Positions 42,405-50,952 of a DNA stretch of 64,000 bases are shown here, piece after piece; positions within the stretch are counted from its first letter, which is position 1; each line of letters starts with the position of its first letter. Source of the DNA: SB11 sp035906255 (GTDB lineage Bacteria > Bacteroidota > Bacteroidia > UBA8524); contig JAMIFM010000029.1 in the NCBI GenBank assembly GCA_035906255.1, forward strand, positions 424,467-488,466, given 5' to 3'. The translations under genes and the position numbers were made by a program. Under the pieces are notes generated by a model. The model searched no databases, was not told the DNA's origin, and saw only the letters and a program-made list of their open reading frames with translations.

Positions 42405-42427
42405 AACCCTGCCCAAAAGGCGGGGTT
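42405..42427. terminator. Terminator hairpin after metK
   Basis: AACCCTGCC (42405-42413) pairs with GGCGGGGTT (42419-42427, one T-G pair), loop CAAAA, followed by TATTGTTTT. The stem ends at the stop codon of the convergent gene, so it may serve both. Confidence 0.75.
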
Positions 42428-43101
42428 TATTGTTTTATATAGCGGGTAAAGGATGGGGTTTCGGACTCTTTGTTTTCAATGATACTGAACCCTTCTGCGG
42501 TAATATCTTTAATATCAAAAGTATCTTTTCGGCCCTGCTTCAAATATTTATCGAAATTATTTTCACTATAAGGTGAGGTGTCAATTCCAATATAAGTATT
42601 TAGGGGCTTTTCTATTATAACAGATATGCTATTGCTATATAAGCAGTTAGCGAGAGACGTGATTATAGTATAAGGAAGTGAAGTAACAGAAACTTTAAAC
42701 TTTGCTTTATAAAAAGAGTTGTTGAATGGCTCTAAGGCTAAATAATTATCAGGTACTATCAGGTTGAAAGAAAAGCTACCTAACGGGTCTATTAATAATA
42801 TCGCTATTTCTATGCTGTCTTTTTGTACCTGGTCATTGTATTCAACAGCTATCTCGGGGGTGAATGTATCGAGTGGGTGCTGGATGTACGACAGTATTAA
42901 TTGACTGTCTGTTAAAGTGTAGTTCGCTACTCCTTCCATTAAGAAAGCAGAACAAAACCAAGAGTGTGTAACCGATTTATCAGGATGAAAATCAAAAGTA
43001 GTTCCCCCTTCAAAAGATGAACGGGTATAAACCCCCGGTTCGATTTTTTGAGCATTTACAGTAATTGTAAATAAAGTAAAAATAAAGGCTATTGATTTCA
43101 C
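42427..43101 (-). CDS. Exported hypothetical protein, 224 aa
   Basis: Not recognised. A signal peptide (MKSIAFIFTLFTITVNAQ) is followed by beta-rich sequence without membrane segments, with an N-terminal motif VYTRSSFEGGTTFDFHPDKSVTHSW, quoted here only in part as YTRSSFEGGTTFDFHPD. There is no T9SS sorting domain or lipobox. The gene is visibly more A/T-rich than its neighbours and is bracketed by REP-like repeats on the left (42307-42391) and palindrome cluster E upstream (43161-43323), so it may be a more recent arrival. Function unknown. Confidence 0.7.
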   Translation of the reverse strand: MKSIAFIFTLFTITVNAQKIEPGVYTRSSFEGGTTFDFHPDKSVTHSWFCSAFLMEGVANYTLTDSQLILSYIQHPLDTFTPEIAVEYNDQVQKDSIEIAILLIDPLGSFSFNLIVPDNYLALEPFNNSFYKAKFKVSVTSLPYTIITSLANCLYSNSISVIIEKPLNTYIGIDTSPYSENNFDKYLKQGRKDTFDIKDITAEGFSIIENKESETPSFTRYIKQ

Positions 43102-43160
43102 CGTGCTTTATTGCTATTGGTAACGGAAAATTAGGTTTTGTATTGCACCCGTTTTGGCGA

Positions 43161-43259
43161 CAGGTATAAAACCTGCCTTTGTGTCTGTTTTCCGCGCAGC
43201 AGGGTTTTAAACCCTGCTACGCGCTGTAATTCCAAAGGACGGGATTTCATATCCTGTCC
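43161..43259. repeat. Palindrome cluster E
   Basis: Three units in 100 nt: CAGGT/ACCTG (43161-43165/43171-43175, centre ATAAA); AGCAGGGTTT/AAACCCTGCT (43198-43207/43209-43218, perfect, centre T); and GGACGGGAT/ATCCTGTCC (43237-43245/43251-43259, one mismatch, centre TTCAT). Same style as clusters A, C and D. No gene here; the short frame 43138-43320 is an artefact. Confidence 0.8.
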
Positions 43260-43282
43260 AAAAGCTGTTTATGAAATAGCAA

Positions 43283-43323
43283 ACAGATTGCTTCGTTGTC
43301 GTACCTCCTCCTCGCAATGACGC
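43283..43323 (-). repeat. Dispersed REP-like unit (CGTCATTGCGAGG type)
   Basis: Read on the minus strand it begins GCGTCATTGCGAGG and ends GAAGCAATCTG. I recognise this as the sort of dispersed unit found in intergenic DNA of Bacteroidota and others. A single copy here, directly after cluster E. Confidence 0.6.
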
Positions 43324-43356
43324 AAATATTCTACCTGTGCTTAAATAAAAGGAGGG

Positions 43357-44526
43357 TTACTCCCGTTTAAAATTCGGGTCAACCTCAAAGTGAATAACGC
43401 TACTGTTATTCATATCGGATTTAAGGTTCAACACCTCGCGGCGTTCACCGTCGTAATAGATAACCTCGTAGGTATTAGGGGGAATACGCCCTAAGTTTAG
43501 CGCATGTATAACAAGCTCATTTGTTTTAGTTGTATCCAGCTCAATTTCGTAGCAACGTTCCGTTTTGTCTAACGATACCGTGCGGGCTAAAATTAATCCG
43601 TTCAACTCAAGCGTTACGCTGTCTCCGTCAATCGTTTGGTCGTCACGTACACACACGTGTATTTTGGCGTTTTGCACCTTTTTTTGCACCGGAGTTTTTT
43701 TAACACGATAAACAACGCTGCCCAATGGGTCGGGGGTAATTACAAATTGTATTTCTTCTTTGGGCTTGGCCTTTACTTTAAAAGTGCCCGATGCAAAAAA
43801 CCATTTAATATTCAGCCTGAAATGTGAACCGTTGGAGAGTATTTTCAACCCTTTCACATAATCCAATGCATAATAACGGTGGTCAATCACGTTGGTAAAC
43901 CCGTGATGGTATTCAACCCCGTATGTAAACGGGCCTTTTGCATGCAGATAGGCGATTTCAGCTCCAACAAACACCGTTGGGTAAATCACAGGATGCTTTT
44001 TAATTTCAATCACCTCAAACGTAAGCTTTGGTACCGATGTAGCCCGGTTAATTGCCCCGCCTGCATTCATACGCCATTTCCAGTAATTACCCATTTTGGC
44101 AGTGTATGTATAAAATAACGGGATATTAAGATTGCGGTACATTACGATAAAATCATCGCTTTGGTCGCTGTGGATGCGGTAACCTCGCGCACCGATTTCA
44201 AACCCGGTGCTTATAGAGTGCTGGCGATGCAGCGATAACTCAAAAAACAGCGAGTAATTAAATTTACGGGCAAAATTTTGCAGCGGAGTATATTGCGGGT
44301 TGGGTCTGCCCCATAAAAACGAAAACAGCGGATATAAATAATGAGTCCCTGTGATATTGGGTGTTGCAGCCACAGTGCCCCCGCCCTCAAACGTAGCCCC
44401 AGTGCTTACCGTAGGGCTCATTGAAAAGTAGAAGCGGTAAGGTAGTAAACGATGTTGTGCCTGCAAACAGGTAAAACCCGCCAGCAATAAACAAATTACA
44501 GCAATATTTCGCGCCACGCTCCGCAT
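43357..44526 (-). CDS. Exported hypothetical protein, probable outer-membrane beta-barrel
   Basis: The 389-aa protein has a signal peptide (about 1-23, LLLAGFTCLQAQ). Residues about 28-245 show alternating amphipathic strands rich in aromatic residues (YSLFFELSLHRQHSISTGFEIGARGYRI in part: SISTGFEIGARG; WKWRMNAGGAI; FTYGVEYHHGF; SHFRLNIKWFF), consistent with a small OmpA/PorT-like barrel. The C-terminal ~130 residues (about 255-389) form a separate soluble domain with VTLELNGLILA and YEVIYYDGERREV. That domain resembles a Bacteroidota beta-sandwich module, but I cannot name it. It is single, with no operon partner. Confidence 0.7.
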   Translation of the reverse strand: MRSVARNIAVICLLLAGFTCLQAQHRLLPYRFYFSMSPTVSTGATFEGGGTVAATPNITGTHYLYPLFSFLWGRPNPQYTPLQNFARKFNYSLFFELSLHRQHSISTGFEIGARGYRIHSDQSDDFIVMYRNLNIPLFYTYTAKMGNYWKWRMNAGGAINRATSVPKLTFEVIEIKKHPVIYPTVFVGAEIAYLHAKGPFTYGVEYHHGFTNVIDHRYYALDYVKGLKILSNGSHFRLNIKWFFASGTFKVKAKPKEEIQFVITPDPLGSVVYRVKKTPVQKKVQNAKIHVCVRDDQTIDGDSVTLELNGLILARTVSLDKTERCYEIELDTTKTNELVIHALNLGRIPPNTYEVIYYDGERREVLNLKSDMNNSSVIHFEVDPNFKRE

Positions 44527-44622
44527 AGTATATCCTTAACGCAAAATAATTAAAAAAGGTTGTAGATGCGTCGCTTCAGACCAAAGGAGGCTTTTCTTCT
44601 ACTTACAAAGAGCTGGGATTGA

Positions 44623-46446
44623 CTAATTCACTCCCAGTTTTTGCAACTCATATAATTCGCGGTACAAACCTTCGCGGTTCAGTAATTCATTGTGTGTACC
44701 TGTTTGCACAATACGTCCTTTTTGCACCACTACTATTTTATCAGCCGTTTGTATAGTGCTAAGTCGGTGGGCAATTACAACACTGGTGCGGTTTTTCATT
44801 AAATTATTCAGGGCTTCCTGCACCAGTTTTTCACTGGTGGTATCAAGGGCACTAGTTGCCTCATCAAGAATTAAAATATCAGGGTTTTTAAGCACCGCAC
44901 GGGCAATGGCAATACGCTGGCGTTGGCCGCCGCTAAGTTTACTTCCCCGCTCACCAATATTAGTTTGGTAGCCTTTGTCAAGGTTCACAATAAACTCGTG
45001 GGCATTGGCCACACGGGCTGCATTTTCAATATCCTCGGCGGTTACATCATAATTACCAAACGCAATGTTGTTATACACCGTGTCATTAAATAAGATAGAT
45101 TCTTGGGTAACAACGCCCATGGCACCGCGCAGCGATGCAATTTTGTAATCCCTGATATCCGTACCGTCAATAGTAATGCTTCCGTCTGTAACATCGTAAA
45201 AACGGGGCAATAAATCGGCTAATGTACTTTTACCTCCGCCCGAAGGCCCTACTAATGCAATCATCTCCCCTTTTTTAATCTCAAGCGAAATATCACTCAA
45301 TACAGGGTCTTTGTCGTATGCAAACGATACGTTGTTGTAAACAATTGAGTTATTAAAGCCAGCAACGGCTTTGGCATCTTTTTTCTCGGTAATCTTCTCA
45401 TCCAACGTAAAAACCTCTTCCAAACGGCCTTTGGCCGCCAAACCTTTTTGTATGCTGTAAAAAGCCGATGAAAACGATTTTGAAGGAGCTATCAGCATAC
45501 CAAACAGTACAATGTAAAAGATAAATGCCGAACCGTCCAACCCCATATCCTTGCTAAGCACAAAACTTCCACCTATATACAGGATAATAGCTGCAATGGT
45601 AATACCCATTGTTTCTGTAAGCGGTGAGGCAATATCACTGCGGCGGGCAATACCAATAGAAATGCGGTTGAGTAATTGGCTTTGCTTTAAAAAACGCCGA
45701 AGGAAAAAGGGTTCACGGGTAAAGGCTTTTATAATGCGCATACCGCCCAGTGTTTCTTCAAAATTGCTTATTAGTTCACCCAGTTTGCTTTGTTGGCGGG
45801 TAGTTTGGGCTTTTACCGCCTTGCCTATTTTAACTATTAAAAGGGCGGCAAGCGGCAGCATAATAAATACTATCAAGGTAAGCATAGGGCTAATGTATAT
45901 TAGCATTACAAGGCTTACCAATATGTTGAATGGTTGCTTGAAAACTGCATCCAACGAGGCATTAAGATTGGCTTCAATTACTGTTACATCACCACTCATG
46001 CGTGAGATAAGGTCACCCTTACGTTCGTCAGAGAAATGTGAAAGGGGCAGGCGAAGCACTTTCTTATACAAACGGTCGCGCAAGTCCCTTACCGTGTTTT
46101 GGCGGAATGAGATAAGGTTTACCAGTGCCAGATAAACAAACACGTTTTTAAGAATGGTAAATACTACTATTACTACACAGATATAGATAAGTGCCTGCTT
46201 GGGATTTCCTTGCACCAATTGGCCTATCTCATACATCAAGGTGGCCTTTACACTGCCAAAATCACTACCCGCTTGGGGTTTTATCAACTCAGTAGTTTCA
46301 GGCTTAAAGATGATATCCAAAAAAGGCATCACACTGGCCAGCGAAAAAAGCCCGAAAACAATGCCCAGCAGGTTGAAGAAAATATTAAGATAGGCAAAAC
46401 GTTTGTAAGCCTTACCGTACTTAAGCAGTTCAAAAAAGTTTTTCAT
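44623..46446 (-). CDS. ABC exporter, ATP-binding/permease (MsbA-like)
   Basis: A 607-aa half transporter. The N-terminal membrane domain (about 1-335) has six predicted helices and the coupling-loop stretch. The C-terminal ATPase (about 360-607) has Walker A GPSGGGKSTLADLL (about 400-413), signature LSGGQRQRIAIARA, Walker B ILILDEATSALD and H-loop VIAHRLSTI, all intact. It works as a homodimer. MsbA (lipid A/phospholipid flippase) is the closest textbook match in Bacteroidota, but other export substrates cannot be excluded. It is separated from the folE group by 111 nt. Confidence 0.92.
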   Translation of the reverse strand: MKNFFELLKYGKAYKRFAYLNIFFNLLGIVFGLFSLASVMPFLDIIFKPETTELIKPQAGSDFGSVKATLMYEIGQLVQGNPKQALIYICVVIVVFTILKNVFVYLALVNLISFRQNTVRDLRDRLYKKVLRLPLSHFSDERKGDLISRMSGDVTVIEANLNASLDAVFKQPFNILVSLVMLIYISPMLTLIVFIMLPLAALLIVKIGKAVKAQTTRQQSKLGELISNFEETLGGMRIIKAFTREPFFLRRFLKQSQLLNRISIGIARRSDIASPLTETMGITIAAIILYIGGSFVLSKDMGLDGSAFIFYIVLFGMLIAPSKSFSSAFYSIQKGLAAKGRLEEVFTLDEKITEKKDAKAVAGFNNSIVYNNVSFAYDKDPVLSDISLEIKKGEMIALVGPSGGGKSTLADLLPRFYDVTDGSITIDGTDIRDYKIASLRGAMGVVTQESILFNDTVYNNIAFGNYDVTAEDIENAARVANAHEFIVNLDKGYQTNIGERGSKLSGGQRQRIAIARAVLKNPDILILDEATSALDTTSEKLVQEALNNLMKNRTSVVIAHRLSTIQTADKIVVVQKGRIVQTGTHNELLNREGLYRELYELQKLGVN

Positions 46447-46557
46447 TAAAAGATGCGTAAGCTATGCTACGCTTTGCAAATATAATGCTAAGCGGCAGGT
46501 TTGTCATGTTGGCAGTTATGAAGCGTATGTATTATCTAACCAAGCAGGTATAGGCGG

Positions 46558-47247
46558 TTACTTACCCAAATACTTCAAAAACTCTTGCTTGGTAGAGGGG
46601 TCATTAAATCGGCCGCAATACTCTGCCGTAATGGTAGAGCTTGCAGTATCCTGCACCCCGCGTGATGCCACACAATAATGTACTGCTTCAATCACTACCG
46701 CAACATCATCCGTGTGCAGAGCTTCGCGCAACTCATTAGCAATTTGTTTGGTCATACGCTCTTGCACCTGCGGGCGTTTAGCATAGTACTGCACAATACG
46801 GTTTATTTTGCTCAACCCTACCACATTGCCGTTGGGGATGTATGCCACGTGGGCTTTACCCACAATAGGTACAAAATGGTGTTCGCAATAACTGAAAACC
46901 GAAATATCCTTTTCAACAAGCATTTGCTTGTATTTATAGCGGTTTTCAAACAGGGTGATAGCCGGCTTGTTTTTTGGGTCAAGTCCGCTAAAAATTTCCT
47001 GCACAAACATTTTAGCTACACGCTTGGGAGTTCCCTTTAGGCTGTCATCGGTCAAATCAAGTCCCAAAACGTGCATAATTTCAGTAAAATGTTTTTCAAT
47101 CAGCTCCATTTTCAGCTCATTGTCCATTTCAAAAGCATCGTCACGCAAGGGCGTTTTGTGTGAAGTAGTAATATGGTCGTCGCCAATTATATCTATGCCT
47201 TCGCCATTATTGGCCGGAGTATTCAACATAATTTCGTTCGGTTTCAT
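46558..47247 (-). CDS. folE: GTP cyclohydrolase I
   Basis: Converts GTP to 7,8-dihydroneopterin triphosphate, the first step to folate and to tetrahydrobiopterin. 229 aa; the catalytic domain starts near residue 45. Zinc ligands and catalytic His are in SYCEHHFVPIVGKAHVAYIP (about 122-141; Cys and His) and HYCVASRGVQD (second Cys, about 190-200); KINRIVQYYAKRPQVQERM is also typical. The first ATG (47247) overlaps the upstream pterin synthase by 41 nt. A second ATG six codons in (47229) gives a 23-nt overlap and is equally possible. The overlap shows co-translation. Confidence 0.95.
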   Translation of the reverse strand: MKPNEIMLNTPANNGEGIDIIGDDHITTSHKTPLRDDAFEMDNELKMELIEKHFTEIMHVLGLDLTDDSLKGTPKRVAKMFVQEIFSGLDPKNKPAITLFENRYKYKQMLVEKDISVFSYCEHHFVPIVGKAHVAYIPNGNVVGLSKINRIVQYYAKRPQVQERMTKQIANELREALHTDDVAVVIEAVHYCVASRGVQDTASSTITAEYCGRFNDPSTKQEFLKYLGK

Positions 47248-47617
47248 ACAGTGTTACAGTTAATTCTAATTTTTTATCTAATCGTAGCCTCAATTTGTTC
47301 CATATCACCACTGCTATATTTTCAGCAGTGGGGTTCAAATGTTTAAATTCTTCGGTATCAAGATTCAGGTTGCGGTGGTCAAAACGGTTTTCCACCTCTT
47401 CAAAAATAATGTCTTTCAAAACCTTCAAGTCAATCACATAACCGGTCACAGGGTCAACCTCGCCCATCACTTTCACAGTGAGGTTGTAGTTATGGCCGTG
47501 ATAGTTAGGGTTATTGCACAAGCCAAAAACCTCACGGTTTTTTTCATCGCTCCATTCAGGTACGTGCAAGCGGTGGGCTGCATTAAAATGCCCTTTTCTA
47601 TAAACCGAAACTATCAT
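47207..47617 (-). CDS. 6-pyruvoyl-tetrahydropterin synthase / QueD family
   Basis: The 136-aa T-fold enzyme has zinc ligands in FNAAHRLHV (His) and NYHGHNY (two His) and the catalytic-type Cys in GLCNNPNYHGHNYN (about 33-46). The stretch CNNPN-x-HGHNY, then GEVDPVTGYVIDL and FDHRNLNLD, matches the animal 6-pyruvoyl-tetrahydropterin synthase pattern from memory far better than typical QueD. Together with the overlapping folE it would carry GTP to 6-pyruvoyl-tetrahydropterin. A role in queuosine (6-carboxy-tetrahydropterin) remains possible. No sepiapterin-reductase-type gene is in the window. Confidence 0.9.
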   Translation of the reverse strand: MIVSVYRKGHFNAAHRLHVPEWSDEKNREVFGLCNNPNYHGHNYNLTVKVMGEVDPVTGYVIDLKVLKDIIFEEVENRFDHRNLNLDTEEFKHLNPTAENIAVVIWNKLRLRLDKKLELTVTLYETERNYVEYSGQ

Positions 47618-47929
47618 GGGTTTTTAATGTAACCACCAAAAAGTGGTTTTGTTCAATGGTATTAACTAAAGTGATAAACAAAGTCTTTGGCGTTACGCAT
47701 TCACAAATACCGTGCTAAACAGAGCATTTTGGTATCTAACTACAAAATAGCACGCTTTTTGCAACAAATTACGTAAATATTTGCCAATGGATGCCAATTA
47801 GTCTTTTTGCAACGGCAATACAAATCCAAACTTCCCTTCAAATCGTATAGTATTAGTAAAGAAACAACCTTAGTTGGTAATAAGGCATGCTTTTTGTTTA
47901 TTCTTTTGTATTAAAAATTAAACAAACTA
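47618..47929. other. Divergent intergenic region upstream of the carotenoid operon
   Basis: About 310 nt between the pterin synthase start and the sigma-factor promoter. I see no open frame with gene character, no palindromic repeats and no riboswitch-like fold. A/T-rich sequence at 47870-47930 precedes the promoter at 47930. It should contain the promoter of the pterin synthase operon and any operator for the carotenoid operon. Confidence 0.5.
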
Positions 47930-47960
47930 TTGCTTTATCTGTTTCAGTTTGATAGATTTG
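47930..47960 (+). promoter_or_regulatory. Promoter of the carotenoid operon: TTG (47930-47932), 20-nt spacer, TAGATTTG (47953-47960)
   Basis: Both boxes match the Bacteroidota primary-sigma consensus with normal spacing. Transcription would start near 47966. The box decides the start of the sigma-factor gene: ATG 47949 lies inside the promoter, so ATG 47979 or 47991 must be used. Confidence 0.7.
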
Positions 47961-47990
47961 TTTAAGTTTTATATCAAAATGTTAAACATT

Positions 47991-48518
47991 ATGACAAAAC
48001 TTGAATTTAGCCTGATGGTTCAAAGTGAGTCGCATCCATTGCGTAACTATGCTTACCAGCTTACCCGCAATGTTGAAGATGCTAACGACCTTTTGCAAGA
48101 AACCATGTTAAAGGCATTTACATACCACAATAAGTTTTCAGAGGGTACTAACCTTAAAGGTTGGTTATACACCATTATGAAAAACAGCTTCATTAACAAC
48201 TACCGCAGGTTGGTGAAGCGCAATACTTTTATTGATACTACGGATAATACCTATTATCTTGACTCTCCGAACCATGCCGTAGACAATAATGCCGAAAGTA
48301 AGTTTATGATGAAGGATATGATGGAGGCTATTGATACATTGCCCCAAGACCTCAAAAAAACCTTTACAATGAATTATAAAGGCTTTAAATACCATGAAAT
48401 TGCTGAAATATTGAACATTCCGATAGGCACTGTTAAAACCCGCATTTTTGTTGCCCGCAGATTGCTTCGCAAAAAATTGTGGGCATACGGGCAGGCTTAT
48501 GGAATGACGGCAGAATAG
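47991..48518 (+). CDS. ECF-type RNA polymerase sigma factor (carotenoid-operon sigma)
   Basis: Start set at ATG 47991 (MTKLEFSLMV), downstream of the promoter; ATG 47979 is an alternative. The 175-aa protein has sigma region 2 (LRNYAYQLTRNVEDANDLLQETMLKAF, in part VEDANDLLQETMLKAF; NLKGWLYTIMKNSFINNYRR) and region 4 with a helix-turn-helix (FKYHEIAEILNIPIGTVKTR, about 138-157). It is an ECF sigma without a nearby anti-sigma gene. It precedes crtI by 25 nt. Association of such sigma genes with crtI-crtB is recurrent in Bacteroidota; direct control of carotenoid genes is inference. Confidence 0.9.
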   Translation: MTKLEFSLMVQSESHPLRNYAYQLTRNVEDANDLLQETMLKAFTYHNKFSEGTNLKGWLYTIMKNSFINNYRRLVKRNTFIDTTDNTYYLDSPNHAVDNNAESKFMMKDMMEAIDTLPQDLKKTFTMNYKGFKYHEIAEILNIPIGTVKTRIFVARRLLRKKLWAYGQAYGMTAE

Positions 48519-48543
48519 CTATTAACCACCACACACACCACCA

Positions 48544-50025
48544 ATGAGCAAACAAATTGTAGTAATAGGTTCAGGGTTTGCAGGATTGGCTGCGGCGTGT
48601 TTTTTAGCCAAGGCAGGGTACTTGGTTACCGTGCTTGAGAAAAACAATGAAGCAGGCGGACGGTGCAGGGTGTGGGAAAAAGACGGTTATACGTTTGATA
48701 TGGGCCCCAGTTGGTACTGGATGCCCGATGTATTTGAAAAATTCTTCTCCCATTTCGGGAAAACCTCTGCCGATTATTACACACTTACCCGTTTAAATCC
48801 TTCGTACAGGGTATACTTTAAAAACGATTATTGGGATATACCTTCAAGCGCAGAAGATTTAGGGAAATTGCTTGAGAGTAAAGAAACAGGTGCTGCTAAA
48901 AACTTAAAGAAGTTTTTAAACGAAGCTGCTTATAAATACGATGTAGGCATCAACCGTTTGGTATATAAGCCCGGCCGTTCATTGGCTGAGTTTATGGATT
49001 TGAGCCTTATAAAAGGCATGCTTAAGCTGGATGTGTTCAACTCTATGCAAAGCCATATTGGCAGTTATTTCAAAAATCCTGAAATACGTCAACTGTTAGA
49101 ATTTCCTGTATTGTTTTTAGGGGCAAAACCTGCTAAAACCCCCGCCTTGTATAGTTTGATGAACTATGCGGATATTGAGCTGGGTACATGGTACCCTATG
49201 GGCGGGATGTATAAAATAATTGAGGGTATGGTGAAATTGGCCAAAGAGGTAGGCGTTAAATTTCATTTTGATACCGAAGTTACCAAAATTGAAACTACGA
49301 AGAAAAAGGCAGAGAAACTGCACACAACAAACGGAGATTTTTATGCTGATATAGTAGTAACAGCCGCAGACTATCACCATACCGATACCCGTTTGCTAAA
49401 CGGCAACGCAAACTATACCGAGGCCTATTGGCAAAAACGCACGTTGGCTCCAAGCAGCCTGATATTTTATTTGGGCATTGATAAAAAGATAGACGGGTTG
49501 TTGCACCATACCTTATTTTTTGACGAAGATTTTGCAGCCCATGCCGAGGATATTTACGACCATCCCCAATGGCCTGATAAACCATTGTTTTATGTATCGG
49601 TTACTTCTAAAACCGATGATAGTGTTGCCCCCCAAGGTTGCGAAAATGTGATGATACTGATACCGGTTGCCACAGGGTTAGAAGATACCGAAGAAACCCG
49701 CGAGCGATATTACAACATGGTGATGGAACGGTTAGAGAAACGCTTAGGGTTTCCGATACAACCCCATGTGGTAGTAAAACGCAGTTATGCCCACCGCGAT
49801 TTTATTACCGATTATCACGCCTTTAAGGGCAATGCATACGGACTTGCCAATACACTGCGCCAAACAGCCATATTAAAACCGGCATTAAAAAATAAAAACC
49901 TAACCAACTTGTATTATACAGGCCAGCTTACTGTACCAGGCCCGGGCGTTCCGCCCTCGCTTATATCAGGGCAGGTAGTAGCCGAGCAAATACAAAAAGA
50001 ATATCCTATAACTATTAAAAACTAA
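48544..50025 (+). CDS. crtI: Phytoene desaturase (CrtI type)
   Basis: FAD-dependent carotenoid oxidoreductase, 493 aa. N-terminal dinucleotide fold VIGSGFAGLAAACFLAKAGY (about 6-25), then VLEKNNEAGGRCRVW and YTFDMGPSWYWMPDVFEKFF. The C-terminal carotenoid-binding signature is YYTGQLTVPGPGVPPSLISG (about 460-479). CrtI converts phytoene in several steps to lycopene. Identity is favoured over CrtD by its place directly before crtB. It begins 25 nt after the sigma gene and ends 5 nt before crtB; it acts at the inner membrane. Confidence 0.93.
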   Translation: MSKQIVVIGSGFAGLAAACFLAKAGYLVTVLEKNNEAGGRCRVWEKDGYTFDMGPSWYWMPDVFEKFFSHFGKTSADYYTLTRLNPSYRVYFKNDYWDIPSSAEDLGKLLESKETGAAKNLKKFLNEAAYKYDVGINRLVYKPGRSLAEFMDLSLIKGMLKLDVFNSMQSHIGSYFKNPEIRQLLEFPVLFLGAKPAKTPALYSLMNYADIELGTWYPMGGMYKIIEGMVKLAKEVGVKFHFDTEVTKIETTKKKAEKLHTTNGDFYADIVVTAADYHHTDTRLLNGNANYTEAYWQKRTLAPSSLIFYLGIDKKIDGLLHHTLFFDEDFAAHAEDIYDHPQWPDKPLFYVSVTSKTDDSVAPQGCENVMILIPVATGLEDTEETRERYYNMVMERLEKRLGFPIQPHVVVKRSYAHRDFITDYHAFKGNAYGLANTLRQTAILKPALKNKNLTNLYYTGQLTVPGPGVPPSLISGQVVAEQIQKEYPITIKN

Positions 50026-50030
50026 ACGGT

Positions 50031-50897
50031 ATGCTAACCAAAACTACCAACAACACCGATATGCTGCTTTTTAGTGATGCCTGCGAGCGTTGTGCCAAAG
50101 AAATTACCTCGGCATACAGTACCTCGTTCAGTTTGGGCATATTGGCCTTAGGAAAAAAGCTACAGGCACCCATTCGCAACGTATATGCCTTTGTGCGCTA
50201 TGCCGATGAGATTGTTGATACCTTTCATGAATTCGATAAACCTCAATTGCTGGCAAATTTCAGGCGCGATACGTATGAAGCCATTGAAAACAGGGTGAGT
50301 TACAATCCTGTGTTGCACGCTTTCCAAAAAACCTACCACGAGTATGGGATAGATATGGAGTTGGTAGATGCGTTTTTAGACAGTATGGAAATGGATTTAA
50401 ACTACCGCAGCTACCGGCACGAGAGTTTTAACAAATACATATACGGTAGTGCCGAAGTGGTGGGGCTGATGTGCCTGAAAGTATTTTGCGAAGGCAATTG
50501 TGAAAAATACAACACCCTTGTTGAGCCTGCCCGCAAACTGGGGGCGGCCTTTCAAAAAATTAACTTTTTACGTGATTTAAAATCTGATTTTAACGAACGC
50601 GGGCGTATCTATTTTCCCAATGTTGATTTTTACGGCAATTTTGATAAAAACATCAAAAAACAGATAGAACAGGATATAGAAAACGACTTTAACGAGGCGT
50701 TGAAAGGCATTCGCAAGCTACCCATAAGCAGTCGGTTTGGGGTATATATAGCATACATTTATTTTTACAGGCTGCTGAACAAGATAAATAAGTTAGAGCC
50801 TAAAAAGATTATGGAAAGCAGGGTAAGGGTAAACAACACTGAAAAACTATTGCTGTTTGCCACCTCGTATATAAAATTCAAAATAAACAGGCTGTAA
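50031..50897 (+). CDS. crtB: Phytoene synthase
   Basis: Condenses two geranylgeranyl diphosphates to phytoene, the first committed carotenoid step. 288 aa. Substrate-binding aspartate motifs: FVRYADEIVDTF (about 55-66, D-x3-D) and INFLRDLKSDFNERGRIYFP (about 181-200, R-D-x3-D). TSFSLGILAL near residue 31 and EVVGLMCLKVF (about 142-152) are typical. It is directly downstream of crtI (5-nt gap). Geranylgeranyl diphosphate must come from a synthase elsewhere; the GGGP synthase at 37457 could compete for the same pool. Confidence 0.95.
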   Translation: MLTKTTNNTDMLLFSDACERCAKEITSAYSTSFSLGILALGKKLQAPIRNVYAFVRYADEIVDTFHEFDKPQLLANFRRDTYEAIENRVSYNPVLHAFQKTYHEYGIDMELVDAFLDSMEMDLNYRSYRHESFNKYIYGSAEVVGLMCLKVFCEGNCEKYNTLVEPARKLGAAFQKINFLRDLKSDFNERGRIYFPNVDFYGNFDKNIKKQIEQDIENDFNEALKGIRKLPISSRFGVYIAYIYFYRLLNKINKLEPKKIMESRVRVNNTEKLLLFATSYIKFKINRL

Positions 50898-50929
50898 GCA
50901 GCGCACACTGCTATGCAAAAATCATTGCC

Positions 50930-50937
50930 TAACTTTG
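50930..50937 (+). promoter_or_regulatory. Possible internal -7 box TAACTTTG inside the carotenoid operon
   Basis: Perfect TAnnTTTG match in the 55-nt gap after crtB, 15 nt before ATG 50953. A matching -33 is not apparent. It could let the downstream genes be expressed apart from crtI-crtB. Confidence 0.4.
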
Positions 50938-50952
50938 GCAAAACTTTAGGGC

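Noticed and set aside
43138..43320. Frame of 60 codons in the gap after the unknown 224-aa gene
   Set aside because: It is made of palindrome cluster E and the REP-like unit.
45551..46135. Plus-strand frame of 194 codons opposite the ABC exporter
   Set aside because: Antisense to the well-supported membrane domain; no domain of its own.
47949..47990. ATG 47949 as start of the sigma factor
   Set aside because: It falls inside the TTG-N20-TAGATTTG promoter, so it would not be on the transcript.
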